Shown here one piece after another: positions 18,323 to 25,361 of a DNA stretch of 30,781 nt. The stretch comes from Gammaproteobacteria bacterium (GTDB lineage Bacteria > Pseudomonadota > Gammaproteobacteria > SZUA-152). The first letter of the stretch is position 1; each line of letters begins with the position of its first letter. Both the position numbers and the translations under genes were made by a program. The notes under the pieces were generated by a model, which saw only the letters and a list, made by a program, of their open reading frames with translations, did not search any database and was not told the DNA's origin. The DNA lies in contig JAUWVK010000003.1 of NCBI GenBank assembly GCA_030617485.1, forward strand, positions 1-30,781. Reading direction: 5' to 3'.

Positions 18323-18676
18323 ATGGAAGACAATATTAATGAGGTCGGTAATGCTGACAGTTACCAGGCCATGCTGGATGCTGTGCAGGCCTTCCATGAC
18401 AAACATGATTTTAAAAACAACGGCGGTGAGGAAATGACTTATCGCATGGCGCTCATGGCCGAAGAATTAGGTGAAATTGGCGCCTGTGTCACTAAAGGAA
18501 AATCTAAAGAACAACTTGCCGAAGAAACAGCCGATCTTTTTATTCTTCTTATTGGTACCGCGATATCAGGTAACTTTGATCTTAATAAGGCCTTTTGGCA
18601 AAAAATGGACAAGATCATGAAACGAGATTCGCGAATGGTGAATGGCCGTATTCGTGTTTCAGAATTCAGAGACTAG
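18323..18676 (+). CDS. MazG-like nucleotide pyrophosphohydrolase
   Basis: A 117-residue single-domain all-alpha NTP pyrophosphatase of the MazG-like type. Such enzymes cleave (d)NTPs to NMP and PPi in house-cleaning. The metal-binding motif is present as EELGE (E47-E48-x-x-E51) and EETAD (E68-x-x-D71), with the usual spacing. It is much shorter than tandem-domain MazG (about 260), so it belongs with the single-domain MazG-like group. AAAGG precedes the ATG. It lies between glyS and gmhB, which are direct neighbours in many gammaproteobacteria, so it looks like an insertion. The substrate is not inferable. Confidence 0.82.
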   Translation: MEDNINEVGNADSYQAMLDAVQAFHDKHDFKNNGGEEMTYRMALMAEELGEIGACVTKGKSKEQLAEETADLFILLIGTAISGNFDLNKAFWQKMDKIMKRDSRMVNGRIRVSEFRD

Positions 18677-18735
18677 AAATCAACTAAGACCCCCATTTAG
18701 TTAAATCTTGACGAAACCCCTCAGCTATTACCTTC

Positions 18736-18763
18736 TTGACAATGTGGTTATTTGGACTATCCT
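18736..18763 (+). promoter_or_regulatory. Predicted sigma70 promoter of 22-residue peptide gene
   Basis: A perfect -35 TTGACA (18736-18741), a 16-nt spacer and -10 TATCCT (18758-18763). A short inverted repeat, ATATA (18764-18768) with TATAT (18772-18776), lies over the expected start and could be an operator or a 5' stem. Confidence 0.55.
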
Positions 18764-18820
18764 ATATACGTTATATGGCTAAATATAAGTCATCTATCTT
18801 AATACAATAGGAGGTTAGAT

Positions 18821-18889
18821 ATGACTTCAGCATTGGTGATGTTTGTAGTTCTTTTTGGGTTCGCATTTCTTTGCATGGCAGAAAGTTAA
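18821..18889 (+). CDS. Small single-span membrane peptide (22 residues), unknown function
   Basis: I do not recognise this gene. The frame reads MTSALVMFVVLFGFAFLCMAES, shown here as two halves: MTSALVMFVVL then FGFAFLCMAES. It is almost wholly hydrophobic (residues 4-19) with a short polar end, so it should form one membrane helix. Coding potential is supported by a perfect AGGAGG (18809-18814) six nt before the ATG, its own promoter upstream, and a strong terminator 29 nt after the stop, giving a monocistronic transcript of roughly 180 nt. It could be a small subunit of a membrane complex, a type I toxin-like peptide, or a regulatory peptide. Nothing in the sequence chooses among these. Confidence 0.65.
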   Translation: MTSALVMFVVLFGFAFLCMAES

Positions 18890-18917
18890 TTACTTTATAA
18901 TCAATAAGTTAACGAAT

Positions 18918-18953
18918 AAAATCGAGGCTAATAAAGTGGCTTCGATTTTTTTT
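18918..18953 (+). terminator. Rho-independent terminator after the 22-residue peptide gene
   Basis: AAAATCGAGGC (18918-18928) pairs with GCTTCGATTTT with one G-T pair, loop of 10 nt, followed by an uninterrupted run of eight T (18946-18953). This is the clearest intrinsic terminator in the window. Confidence 0.85.
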
Positions 18954-19074
18954 GTCTGTATTATTTGCCGTTTATTATGCTGAAGTGGCTAACAGTGCTT
19001 ATGCACCGTAGGTAGCGTGTTTGACTGTCTGTTAGAATACGCGCCCATGAAGATTGACTGCAGAGAAACACGCT

Positions 19075-19617
19075 ATGAAGCTGGTGATTTTGGACCGAGA
19101 TGGGGTCATTAATGAGGATTCCGATGACTTCATTAAAACCCTTGATGAATTTGTTCCTCTGCCAGGAAGCCTGGAGGCGATTAAGCGTCTCAAACAAGCA
19201 GGTTATCAGGTCGCAGTAGCGACCAATCAATCTGGCGTTTCCCGTGGATATTTAAGTCTGGATACGTTGGTCTCCATGCATGACAAGTTGAATGGATTGC
19301 TGGCCGAAATGGATGCGAATATTGATGGCTTTTTTTATTGTCCACACGGCCCAGACGATAATTGTGATTGCCGTAAACCAAAACCAGGCTTGTATCAACA
19401 GATTAGCCAGCGGTTTAATGTGCCACTGAAAGGTATTCCGGTGATTGGTGATAGCTTGAGAGATCTTGAAGCTGCGCGGGCTGTTGGTGCAACACCCATT
19501 CTGGTGCGTACCGGTAAAGGCTTAAGAACATTGGCAGCAGGAAAAGGACTTGAAGATATCCCGGTTTATGAAAACTTGTCCGAGGCTGTGGATGCTTTGT
19601 TAAGAGAGACCACCTGA
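19075..19617 (+). CDS. gmhB: D-glycero-beta-D-manno-heptose 1,7-bisphosphate 7-phosphatase
   Basis: GmhB removes the 7-phosphate in the ADP-heptose pathway that supplies inner-core LPS. It is a HAD-superfamily enzyme of 180 residues from the ATG at 19075, chosen because the catalytic LDRDGVINED begins at residue 6 and GAGAAA lies upstream. A TTG seven codons earlier (19054) is unlikely. The nucleophile is D7 and the acid D9. The zinc site CPHGPDDNCDC (C89, H91, C97, C99) that distinguishes GmhB from HisB-type phosphatases is complete, and GDSLRDLEAA is the HAD motif. plsC follows after 3 nt, probably co-transcribed. Confidence 0.93.
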   Translation: MKLVILDRDGVINEDSDDFIKTLDEFVPLPGSLEAIKRLKQAGYQVAVATNQSGVSRGYLSLDTLVSMHDKLNGLLAEMDANIDGFFYCPHGPDDNCDCRKPKPGLYQQISQRFNVPLKGIPVIGDSLRDLEAARAVGATPILVRTGKGLRTLAAGKGLEDIPVYENLSEAVDALLRETT

Positions 19618-19620
19618 ACA

Positions 19621-20340
19621 ATGCAGTTTATTCGTTCCTTAATTTTCAGCACGGCCATGATTTTCGCTACGATACTGATTACATTTTTGCTGGTAATATC
19701 GTCACCAATGCCTTTCAGGTTTCGATCACAACTTGCGCGTGGTTATGCTTATTTCATCATTTCAGCATTAAAAGTTTTATGTGGAATTAAGTATCAGGTT
19801 CGCGGAGGTGAGAATATTCCGGCAGGTCCCGCAATTATATTATCCAAACATCAGTCCACCTGGGAAACATATGCACTTCAATTATTTTTTCCACCGCAGG
19901 TTTGGGTGCTTAAACGCGAATTAATGTGGTTACCATTTTTTGGTTGGGGGATGGCATCACTCAAACCCATTGCGATTGATCGCGGCTCTGGGCGTAAAGC
20001 GATCAATCAGATTATCGAAAAGGGTAAACAACGGCTGGATGCAGGGATTTGGGTGACAATATTTCCAGAGGGAACCCGCATAGCACCAGGTCAATATAAG
20101 CGCTGGGGTATTGGGGGTGCAGTGCTAGCGGAAAGTAGCGGATATCCAGTGATTCCCGTAGCGCATAATGCGGGTGAATTTTGGGGTCGGCGATCCTTTC
20201 TTAAAAAGCCGGGTACAATTCAAGTAGTAATTGGACCCCCCATAGAAGCAAAAGGCCTTAAAGCGACAGAGATTAACCAGAAGGCTGAGAATTGGATGAA
20301 AACGACTATGGCAGAAATCAGCTCTCTGGAAGCAGAATAG
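19621..20340 (+). CDS. plsC: 1-acyl-sn-glycerol-3-phosphate acyltransferase
   Basis: PlsC acylates lysophosphatidic acid to phosphatidic acid at the inner membrane. The 239-residue protein has an N-terminal membrane segment (about 8-28) and the acyltransferase motifs SKHQSTWET (H77) and FPEGTR (148-153). The first motif is HX4E (H77...E82), not the textbook HX4D; this variant occurs in related PlsC proteins and is chemically conservative. It starts with ATG 3 nt after gmhB, the conserved glyQS-gmhB-plsC neighbourhood. The first bases after its stop are a 13-nt sequence repeated after the DUF1439-like gene. Confidence 0.93.
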   Translation: MQFIRSLIFSTAMIFATILITFLLVISSPMPFRFRSQLARGYAYFIISALKVLCGIKYQVRGGENIPAGPAIILSKHQSTWETYALQLFFPPQVWVLKRELMWLPFFGWGMASLKPIAIDRGSGRKAINQIIEKGKQRLDAGIWVTIFPEGTRIAPGQYKRWGIGGAVLAESSGYPVIPVAHNAGEFWGRRSFLKKPGTIQVVIGPPIEAKGLKATEINQKAENWMKTTMAEISSLEAE

Positions 20341-20352
20341 AAAAGTAACAAC
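20340..20352 (+). repeat. 13-nt direct repeat, left copy
   Basis: GAAAAGTAACAAC, overlapping the last base of plsC. The right copy is at 21170-21182. The two flank the tRNA-Arg and the DUF1439-like gene. A few 13-mer pairs are expected by chance in 30 kb, so significance is uncertain. Confidence 0.35.
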
Positions 20353-20418
20353 TGAGGTTCGAGGACAACATGATACAATCGAATCCATTGTTGTGTGTAT
20401 TTAGGTTTATTTGGTAAG

Positions 20419-20444
20419 CCTGATGCCTGATGCCTGATGCCTGA
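20419..20444 (+). repeat. Tandem heptanucleotide repeat CCTGATG
   Basis: The unit CCTGATG occurs three full times plus five bases (CCTGA), just upstream of the tRNA-Arg promoter. It is a simple tandem repeat in non-coding DNA and could vary in copy number between strains. Confidence 0.8.
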
Positions 20445-20464
20445 AACATGAACTGTCATATAGC

Positions 20465-20493
20465 TTTACAATAGATAGGCGTGCAATTATAAC
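20465..20493 (+). promoter_or_regulatory. Predicted promoter of tRNA-Arg
   Basis: TTTACA (20465-20470), a 17-nt spacer and TATAAC (20488-20493), five of six at each element with optimal spacing. Transcription would start near 20500, a few bases before the tRNA. Confidence 0.65.
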
Positions 20494-20504
20494 AATCAGT
20501 TTTA

Positions 20505-20581
20505 GCGCCCGTAGCTCAGCTGGATAGAGTACCGCCCTCCGAAGGCGGGGGTCACAGGTTCGACTCCTGTCGGGCGCGCCA
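20505..20581 (+). tRNA. tRNA-Arg (anticodon CCG)
   Basis: A complete 77-nt cloverleaf. The acceptor arm GCGCCCG pairs with CGGGCGC (20571-20577), discriminator G and an encoded CCA at 20579-20581. The D arm is GCTC...GAGT. The anticodon stem CCGCC/GGCGG holds loop CTCCGAA with anticodon CCG at 20539-20541, reading CGG. The T arm is ACAGG-TTCGACT-CCTGT. All stems pair perfectly. It has its own promoter and is not clustered with other tRNAs. Confidence 0.98.
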
Positions 20582-20604
20582 CTTTTCTGCAGTATTAGTT
20601 ACGG

Positions 20605-21171
20605 ATGGGTAGTTATATGCGAAATTCACAAACAGTATTTTTTTTCCATTTTTTAATTATGCTGGGCGTTAGTATTCTACTATTTCCTGTTACTGCCTGG
20701 TCCTCTTATAAAACCAGTCTGTCTGATACCCATATTCAAAGCGCTCTTGTAAAGCATTTTCCCATTCGAGAATACGCAGCATTTGCCAGAGTCACCTTAC
20801 ATGAGCCTGCAGTTATTCTGTCTCGTAATTCTAAAGAGTTATTGCTGGTGATTCCGGTGGATGCCAATATTCCAGGCGAGCCGCAAAGGCAAGGGCATGC
20901 AAGGGTTGCCGTGAAGATTTCATATAAGCCTGGTAATGGAGGATTATATTTATTTAATCCACAGGTGATTAAGTTAGAAATGCCTAACGTTTCGAAAATG
21001 ATGAATAAAAAATTAAAAGAAGAAATAGCTACCATTTGTTTAAGTTCATTACCTCTTATTCAAATATTTAAGATAAAAGAAAGTGCATTAAATCATTCGC
21101 TCGATAAAAGTGTTCTAAAGTCATATTCCATTAAAGATGGGTTTGTTGGGCTGGTTTTTGGATTTGATTGA
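20605..21171 (+). CDS. DUF1439-like (YceB-related) exported protein
   Basis: A 188-residue protein with an N-terminal hydrophobic segment (about 11-31) that is probably a signal peptide or anchor. The rest follows the DUF1439/YceB pattern: LSDTHIQSALVKHFP, a strand-rich middle (LLVIPVDANIPG, GHARVAVKISY, GGLYLFNPQVIKLEM) and a C-terminal helix-strand unit ending KSYSIKDGFVGLVFGF. E. coli YceB is a lipoprotein; here no lipobox cysteine follows the signal, so it would be soluble or signal-anchored. The start is ATG at 20605 or 20617; the second gives a more typical signal peptide (MRNSQTVFF). The assignment rests on remembered pattern similarity, not a search. Confidence 0.6.
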   Translation: MGSYMRNSQTVFFFHFLIMLGVSILLFPVTAWSSYKTSLSDTHIQSALVKHFPIREYAAFARVTLHEPAVILSRNSKELLLVIPVDANIPGEPQRQGHARVAVKISYKPGNGGLYLFNPQVIKLEMPNVSKMMNKKLKEEIATICLSSLPLIQIFKIKESALNHSLDKSVLKSYSIKDGFVGLVFGFD

Positions 21172-21182
21172 AAAGTAACAAC
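21170..21182 (+). repeat. 13-nt direct repeat, right copy
   Basis: GAAAAGTAACAAC, beginning within the stop codon of the DUF1439-like gene and identical to 20340-20352, which also begins at a stop codon. Confidence 0.35.
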
Positions 21183-21232
21183 CCTAATAGTTTGTCTTCC
21201 TACATAATCCGAAAGATCACAATTAAATTACA

Positions 21233-23212
21233 ATGTGCGGCATAGCCTTTATATATCATTCTAATGGCAGTGCAGCTAAAGCTGCATCAATCATTAGTAT
21301 GGTTGAATCGATTAAACATCGCGGCCCAGATGCTTTGACACATATTGAACGTGATTCGGTTGCGCTGGGTCATGCAAGATTAAGCATTGTAGATTTAGAA
21401 GGCGGCTCACAGCCTATGTTGAGCGAAAATGGTCGGTTTGCTTTAATTTTCAATGGCGAAATTTATAATTTCGAAGAGTTACGCCTGTCTCTGGAAAAAC
21501 AGGGGTTTGAGTTCAAAACTAATTCGGATACCGAGGTAGTTTTGCGATTATTTGAACGTGACGGATCAAAGTGCCTAACCTTATTAAGAGGCATGTTTGC
21601 TTTTGCGGTTCACGATGTTAAGTCTGGTCAATTGTTTTTAGCCCGAGACAGGCTGGGTATTAAACCTTTATTTTATCACTGGGATGGCAATTCACTTATA
21701 GGTGGTTCTGAAATAAAGGCGATATTTGCCAGTGGTCAGGTGGAGCCGCGATTGGACCCTGTTTCTGTTCGTAATTATTTTCGTTACCAGTTTGCGGTAT
21801 CACCTGAAACGGTGTTTGATTCTGTGCTTGAGTTGCCACCGGGTCATTTTATGAATGTCTCGCCCGGTTCTGAGCCAAAGATTACTCAATACTGGGATCT
21901 CGACTTCCCTCAGGATGGCGAATACGAAAGTTTAGACGAAAAATTCTGGCTAAAAGAATTTAGTGAAGCTTTAGATGATGCAGCCGGTACGCACACTATT
22001 GGTGATGTGCCTATTGGGGCATACTTATCTGGAGGTATAGATTCTGCTGCAACAACACAATTACTGAAACAACATGCTCAGGATAAGGTTCAATCCTATA
22101 CGATTAAATTTAGCAATAAAGATCACGATGAATCAGTGCTTGCCAAAAATATCGCCGATTATTTAGGTGTGCCTAATAAAACAATTACTTTGGAGGAAAA
22201 AGGCGAGCAGGATTATGTAAAGATATTACAGGAGTGTATATATCATCTTGAACAGCCCCAGCGTTTAGCCGTAGATATACCCCATTTTTTATTGTCTAGC
22301 CTGGTTAATTCAGACAATAAAAAAGTTGTTTATACGGGTGATGGCGCTGACGAAATCCTCGGTGGTTATGAATGTTACCGACAGGATTATATTCGTATTC
22401 GTGGCAATGAAATTGAAAACAGTAAAGAGCGTCATCATTATTACTTTAATGATTATAAAAATGATTTTGCAGAAGATCAGATGCGGTTATTTTATGAACT
22501 ACATAGCGATAAAAATCAGAAATCAACTATAAAAAAATATGGTTGTTATCCTGCATGGTATGATTTTTGGCATCATCTTGATGACATTTGTGAACCATTA
22601 TTTGATGATATTTTGATCAACCCTGATATCGATCAGCTGGATGCTTCCGTTGCTCAGTACCGCAGTCATATTAAGGGGCTGCATCCCCTTAATCAGTCTT
22701 TATATATTGAAACCAAAACTCGCCTACCCGGCTGGATCTTATGGAAAAGTGATCGATTATCGATGGCCCATAGCGTTGAGGCGCGGGTGCCCTTTATGGA
22801 TCATCCCCTGGTTGAACTCTGTGCAAAGATTCCCCCGGGGCTCAAGCTGAATGGTATGGATGAGAAATATATATTGAGAAAGTTGATGATGCCGCATATG
22901 CCGGAACATCCAGGCAACTTCAAAAAACGTGCCTTTTATACGCCCATTCGTGAATGGTTCTTTACAGTAGAGCGTCAGCAAGCATTGATGCCTTATTTAT
23001 CCACCGATGCACTTCAAAGAACAGGATTTTTCAGACCAGATTGTGTGCAACGGTATATGAAAGAGGTAAATGCTTACGGTCAGCCAGAAAACCTGGATCA
23101 GTATTATTATGTAATGAAGCGAGAATGGGTCTTATTTCTTGTGTTGAGCATTCAAATGTTACATCAGTTGTTTGTAGAACGTAATGCCCCCTGTTTTCAC
23201 CTTGATAACTAG
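21233..23212 (+). CDS. asnB: Asparagine synthetase (glutamine-hydrolysing), AsnB type
   Basis: The enzyme transfers ammonia from glutamine to an adenylated aspartate-type carboxylate. The start is fixed by the catalytic Cys2 of MCGIAFIYH. The N-terminal class II amidotransferase domain (about 1-200) has KHRGPDA, GHARLSIVD and FNGEIYN. The synthetase domain has the PP-loop SGGIDS (266-271), then YTGDGADEILGGY and EARVPFMDHPLVE. At 659 residues it is longer than E. coli AsnB (about 554) and nearer AsnO-like or polysaccharide-cluster paralogues, so free asparagine may not be its only product. No strong Shine-Dalgarno precedes it. It stands alone between unrelated genes. Confidence 0.9.
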   Translation: MCGIAFIYHSNGSAAKAASIISMVESIKHRGPDALTHIERDSVALGHARLSIVDLEGGSQPMLSENGRFALIFNGEIYNFEELRLSLEKQGFEFKTNSDTEVVLRLFERDGSKCLTLLRGMFAFAVHDVKSGQLFLARDRLGIKPLFYHWDGNSLIGGSEIKAIFASGQVEPRLDPVSVRNYFRYQFAVSPETVFDSVLELPPGHFMNVSPGSEPKITQYWDLDFPQDGEYESLDEKFWLKEFSEALDDAAGTHTIGDVPIGAYLSGGIDSAATTQLLKQHAQDKVQSYTIKFSNKDHDESVLAKNIADYLGVPNKTITLEEKGEQDYVKILQECIYHLEQPQRLAVDIPHFLLSSLVNSDNKKVVYTGDGADEILGGYECYRQDYIRIRGNEIENSKERHHYYFNDYKNDFAEDQMRLFYELHSDKNQKSTIKKYGCYPAWYDFWHHLDDICEPLFDDILINPDIDQLDASVAQYRSHIKGLHPLNQSLYIETKTRLPGWILWKSDRLSMAHSVEARVPFMDHPLVELCAKIPPGLKLNGMDEKYILRKLMMPHMPEHPGNFKKRAFYTPIREWFFTVERQQALMPYLSTDALQRTGFFRPDCVQRYMKEVNAYGQPENLDQYYYVMKREWVLFLVLSIQMLHQLFVERNAPCFHLDN

Positions 23213-23224
23213 CATTTTTTGTTT

Positions 23225-23245
23225 GGCCCCGTTATTTGAGGGGCT
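23225..23245 (+). terminator. Weak terminator-like hairpin after asnB
   Basis: GGCCCC (23225-23230) pairs with GGGGCT (23240-23245) around a 9-nt loop, soon after the asnB stop. There is no proper T-run behind it, so termination may be partial. It overlaps the -35 of the cold-shock gene promoter. Confidence 0.4.
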
Positions 23246-23274
23246 TGGCAAAATTTTATTCTTAGGTCTATACT
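23245..23274 (+). promoter_or_regulatory. Predicted promoter of cold-shock gene
   Basis: TTGGCA (23245-23250), an 18-nt spacer and TATACT (23269-23274). The start would be near 23281, giving a leader of about 117 nt before the ATG; long structured leaders are typical of cold-inducible csp mRNAs. Confidence 0.55.
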
Positions 23275-23397
23275 TACGCGGTCGCAGTAGAGTGGCATGG
23301 GTAGATGTAGAGGTTCTTGCTGGTTTTCCTCACTAAAGTATTCTGCTGCAACAGACTCATCACGGATATGAAAATATAATTAGAAGAGGATGTAGGG

Positions 23398-23601
23398 ATG
23401 ACAACAGGTACAGTAAAATGGTTTAACGATGCAAAGGGATTCGGATTCATTGTTGCTGAGGAGAATGGTGAAGATGTATTTGTCCACCATAGCAACATCG
23501 AAGGTACTGGATTCAAGTCACTTGCAGAAGGCCAGTCAGTTAGCTTTGAAATGGAACAGGGTCAAAAAGGTTGGTCAGCAACTAAGGTTCTGCCTAACTA
23601 A
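23398..23601 (+). CDS. Cold-shock protein (CspA family)
   Basis: A 67-residue single OB-fold protein that binds single-stranded [24 protein letters not shown] carries RNP1 (KGFGFI, 13-18), and VFVHH (27-31) is RNP2. It ends GWSATKVLP, the usual family terminus. Length is standard. AGAAGAGGATG and GTAGGG lie upstream of the ATG, a purine-rich ribosome-binding region. It is monocistronic and convergent with mutM, with T-rich sequence but no clean hairpin between them. Which paralogue (A, C, E, or a growth-phase form such as CspD) cannot be settled by eye; the length fits CspA/C/E better than the longer CspD. Confidence 0.95.
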   Translation: MTTGTVKWFNDAKGFGFIVAEENGEDVFVHHSNIEGTGFKSLAEGQSVSFEMEQGQKGWSATKVLPN

Positions 23602-23631
23602 GTTTTTCGTTTTTTTTAGATGGTTAGCTAG

Positions 23632-24447
23632 TTAGCGTTGGCAGTGTGAGCAAAAGTATGTAGCACGCTGATTTTGTTGTGAGTGTTTTATGACTTTACT
23701 GCATATTGTGCAGGGTTTGCCTGCGCGGCCGTAAACAAGTAGTTTCTGTTTGAAATATCCCGGTTTTCCTTCCCCATTGGTAAAATCACGTAAAGTAGTG
23801 CCACCTTCGGTGATAGCGTCGTGTAATACTTCTTTAATTGCATTCACTAGTCGCTGATAGCGTGGCCTGCTGATTTTTCCGGCAGCTATTGTTGGACGGA
23901 TGCCTGATCGAAACAAAGCCTCACTGGCATAAATATTACCGACCCCAACCACATTTTTGCTATTCATAATGAATGATTTAATTGCTACCCGACGTTTGCG
24001 TGAGAGCTGGAAAATGTAGTTGGTACAAAAATCATCTTCTAATGGTTCCGGCCCTAGAGAGCAAAGCAAAGGATGATTTAGAGGTGATCGTTTAGTCCAC
24101 AAAACTGCGCCGAATCGGCGCGGGTCATGAAGTCGTAAAGTCTGGTTATTATCGAAAACAATGTCAAAATGATCGTGTTTGCGAGGGGGTTGATCGTCTT
24201 TTATTAGTTTTAAGCTACCCGACATCCCCAGGTGAATGATGACGGTGCCCTTTGTAGTGTTAAGTAACAGATATTTTCCTCGTCGATTCACATTGAGAAT
24301 TTTTTGGCCAGGCAATTCCTGTTTTAATCTTGGAGGTATTGGCCAGCGTAATTTAGCTTGGCGTACGATGACTGTTTTTACCTTCTGCCCCATTATATGA
24401 GGTGTTATGCCACGACAGGTGGTTTCAACTTCAGGTAATTCCGGCAT
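23632..24447 (-). CDS. mutM: Formamidopyrimidine-DNA glycosylase (Fpg/MutM)
   Basis: MutM excises 8-oxoguanine and formamidopyrimidines from DNA and nicks the site. The 271-residue protein begins PELPEVETT after Met, with catalytic Pro2 and Glu3. HLGMSGSL, DPRRFGAV and NIYASEALFRSGI are present. The C-terminal zinc finger is complete (C246, C249, C266, C269). It is the last gene of the minus-strand run, starting 2 nt after the DUF4340 gene stop, so it is very probably co-transcribed with the ABC exporter genes. Confidence 0.97.
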   Translation of the reverse strand: MPELPEVETTCRGITPHIMGQKVKTVIVRQAKLRWPIPPRLKQELPGQKILNVNRRGKYLLLNTTKGTVIIHLGMSGSLKLIKDDQPPRKHDHFDIVFDNNQTLRLHDPRRFGAVLWTKRSPLNHPLLCSLGPEPLEDDFCTNYIFQLSRKRRVAIKSFIMNSKNVVGVGNIYASEALFRSGIRPTIAAGKISRPRYQRLVNAIKEVLHDAITEGGTTLRDFTNGEGKPGYFKQKLLVYGRAGKPCTICSKVIKHSQQNQRATYFCSHCQR

Positions 24448-24449
24448 GG

Positions 24450-25334
24450 TTAATCAGGATTTATTAAGTCGGGTTTGGAAGATGGTGGTTTGAGTAATCG
24501 CTCACCTGTTTCGAGTGAAAAATGATAGCGTAAGCCAATATCTTCGCGCCGTAAGACAATTTCGTCTTTTGTACGGCTTAGGTTAAATATAATTGGCCCA
24601 TTTTCAGCACCATAAACTTCGATGGCCATTATTTTATTGTCAGTAGTATTGCTCCCGTTATTCATTGCCGTTTTACTGACACGCAGTGCGCGAGCAAAGC
24701 GCCATTCATCCAGCAACTGTTGAAGTTGATCTGCACTTGAAAAATTATTATCCGGAGTGGTTTTCCAGCCCGTAGCGCTTTTCTGCATCGTCAGGATAGG
24801 TAAAACTAACCTGGTTATTATCATATTTTTGGGTAGCAATGCTGGACTAAGTAAATTAGTAGCCTGGCCTCGAATCAAATGACTATAACGATCAGTAATA
24901 AGATGTACGGTATTTCCTATCTGGATATACCGATAACCTTTGATGGCATCGGTGGTGCCGAATATTAGTTTAGTGCCATCTAAATTGATTGTGAGATCTG
25001 GATCGGAAAGTTTAAGTTCTTCCAGGTTGATATTAGTTGTTGAATATTGGGTATGACTTCTAGCCTTGGCGAGAGCCAGTAATTTATTGATGCGCAGAGT
25101 ATTTGCCTGATTATTGAATGGCTTGCTCATTTGCCATTGGTTAGCTGTTTTAGAAAGAATTATCTGGCCATATCGAGTTGTCTCAATATTTAATTTGTGT
25201 ATGTTCTCTGGTGTGAGTTGTGTGAGGAGAGTTTTTTCGGTGGGTGTTTCCTTGTCTGGCTCATAGGCCAATACTGCTATAAGCCCAGCTAAAGCTAGCG
25301 CCATTCCAAGGTTAAGTAAATTGCGTTGATTCAT
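24450..25334 (-). CDS. DUF4340 domain protein of Gld-type ABC system
   Basis: The 294-residue protein starts with one membrane segment (about 5-23), then an extracytoplasmic, strand-rich region with repeated features such as LNIETTRYGQIILSK, WQMSKPFNNQAN and GTTDAIKGYRYIQIG. This matches the DUF4340 proteins that accompany GldG-type ABC transporters. Its role is unknown; by position it is a periplasmic or membrane partner of the exporter. It starts 27 nt after the GldG-like gene and ends 2 nt before mutM. Confidence 0.75.
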   Translation of the reverse strand: MNQRNLLNLGMALALAGLIAVLAYEPDKETPTEKTLLTQLTPENIHKLNIETTRYGQIILSKTANQWQMSKPFNNQANTLRINKLLALAKARSHTQYSTTNINLEELKLSDPDLTINLDGTKLIFGTTDAIKGYRYIQIGNTVHLITDRYSHLIRGQATNLLSPALLPKNMIITRLVLPILTMQKSATGWKTTPDNNFSSADQLQQLLDEWRFARALRVSKTAMNNGSNTTDNKIMAIEVYGAENGPIIFNLSRTKDEIVLRREDIGLRYHFSLETGERLLKPPSSKPDLINPD

Positions 25335-25361
25335 GGAATAAGATTATTGTTGCTGCGAATG

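Noticed and set aside
20370..20417. 15-codon frame preceded by GAGG upstream of the tRNA
   Set aside because: The start context is fair, but there is no promoter, terminator or recognisable composition; it abuts the heptamer repeat. Not enough support.
23580..23640. Possible terminator between the cold-shock gene and mutM
   Set aside because: T-runs are present, but no convincing GC-rich stem precedes them on either strand.
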